Source: Flavonifractor avicola
Lineage (GTDB): Bacteria; Bacillota; Clostridia; Oscillospirales; Oscillospiraceae
Reading direction: 5' to 3'
DNA length: 5,362 nt
NCBI GenBank assembly: GCA_019116915.1
Contig: DXAS01000108.1
Span: 1 to 5,362, forward strand
Of the stretch, positions 5,187-5,362 are shown piece after piece (position 1 is the stretch's first letter; every line of letters begins with the position of its first letter). The notes below the pieces were generated by a model. That model did no database searches. It was given only the letters and a program-made list of their open reading frames with translations, and was not told where the DNA came from. The position numbers and the translations under genes were made by a program.

Positions 5187-5362
5187 CCTCGAAGTCCTCG
5201 GCGGATACATCCACCGCCCGGCCAGCAGCACGGGCAGCGGCCCGGGCCTGGCTGCTCATCAGCTTGTAGGAGTTCTTCCGAATGTCGGCCTCCAGCCGAT
5301 CGCATACCTCCGGGTTGTCCTTCAGGTACTGCTTGGCAGCATCCCGGCCCTGACCCAGACGG
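5173..5362 (-). CDS. recA: Recombinase RecA, C-terminal end (cut by window edge)
   Basis: Only the last 62 residues and the TAA stop (5175-5173) are in the window, translated by hand in the frame with codons starting at 5361. The visible part begins R-L-G-Q-G-R-D-A-A-K-Q-Y-L-K-D-N-P-E-V, which matches the conserved start of the RecA C-terminal domain (G-Q-G-R-E-N-A-K-x-F-L-K-x-N-P), followed by a helix with D-I-R. It ends in an acidic tail (S-A-E-D-F-E-D-A-D-Q), a usual RecA feature that tunes DNA access. A run of Ala/Arg (Q-A-R-A-A-A-R-A-A-G-R) precedes the acidic tail. The ATP-binding core and any LexA-controlled promoter are outside the window. The immediate overlap with recX supports the identification. 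Confidence 0.93.
   Translation of the reverse strand, partial: RLGQGRDAAKQYLKDNPEVCDRLEADIRKNSYKLMSSQARAAARAAGRAVDVSAEDFEDADQ

Noticed and set aside
5187..5231. RecX start at the upstream ATG at 5231
   Set aside because: The extra residues lie wholly within recA coding sequence and precede the conserved RecX N-terminus M-R-I-S-K-L.
1..5362. CRISPR arrays, insertion sequences, tRNA or rRNA genes
   Set aside because: The window is almost fully occupied by recognised minus-strand genes and one T-box leader; I saw no spaced repeats, inverted terminal repeats, transposase motifs or cloverleaf sequences.

Overview
The window is a compact, GC-rich bacterial chromosomal segment in which every supported gene lies on the minus strand, so it reads from right to left. 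Strong GGAGG-type ribosome binding sites, a cysteine T-box leader in front of cysE-cysS, TTG starts and the protein types point to a Gram-positive Firmicute. Its base composition would suit a GC-rich clostridial lineage (Oscillospiraceae-like). That placement is an inference, because no rRNA or other taxonomic marker is present.

In transcription order there is the 3' end of recA (5362-5173), then recX (5186-4536, overlapping recA), a nitroreductase-family gene (4536-3961), rimO (3948-2629, TTG start), pgsA (2622-2095, TTG start) and a hexapeptide-repeat acyltransferase resembling the phosphonate-associated CatB-like family (2095-1460). Gaps between these genes are from -14 to +12 bases and several stops and starts share a base. 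They therefore look like one operon with translational coupling, mixing recombination/repair (recA, recX), ribosome modification (rimO), phospholipid synthesis (pgsA) and two enzymes of unknown substrate.

A 278-base intergenic region (1459-1182) follows. It holds a promoter whose -35 box begins one base after the acyltransferase stop, and then a full T-box riboswitch: Stem I with a loop-E specifier bulge, an antiterminator with the T-box bulge, and a competing intrinsic terminator with a U-tract. The specifier reads UGC (Cys), and the T-box bulge UGGA pairs with a tRNA ending in UCCA. That is the discriminator U expected of tRNA-Cys, so two separate parts of the element agree on cysteine.

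The T-box controls cysE (serine O-acetyltransferase, first committed step of cysteine synthesis) and cysS (cysteinyl-tRNA synthetase, cut off at the left edge), which are 13 bases apart. Uncharged tRNA-Cys should raise both cysteine supply and charging capacity. cysE seems to begin at a CTG codon, the only reasonable start at the right distance from its strong ribosome binding site. I see no wholly new system; the most interesting parts are the T-box, the cysE start and the orphan acyltransferase.
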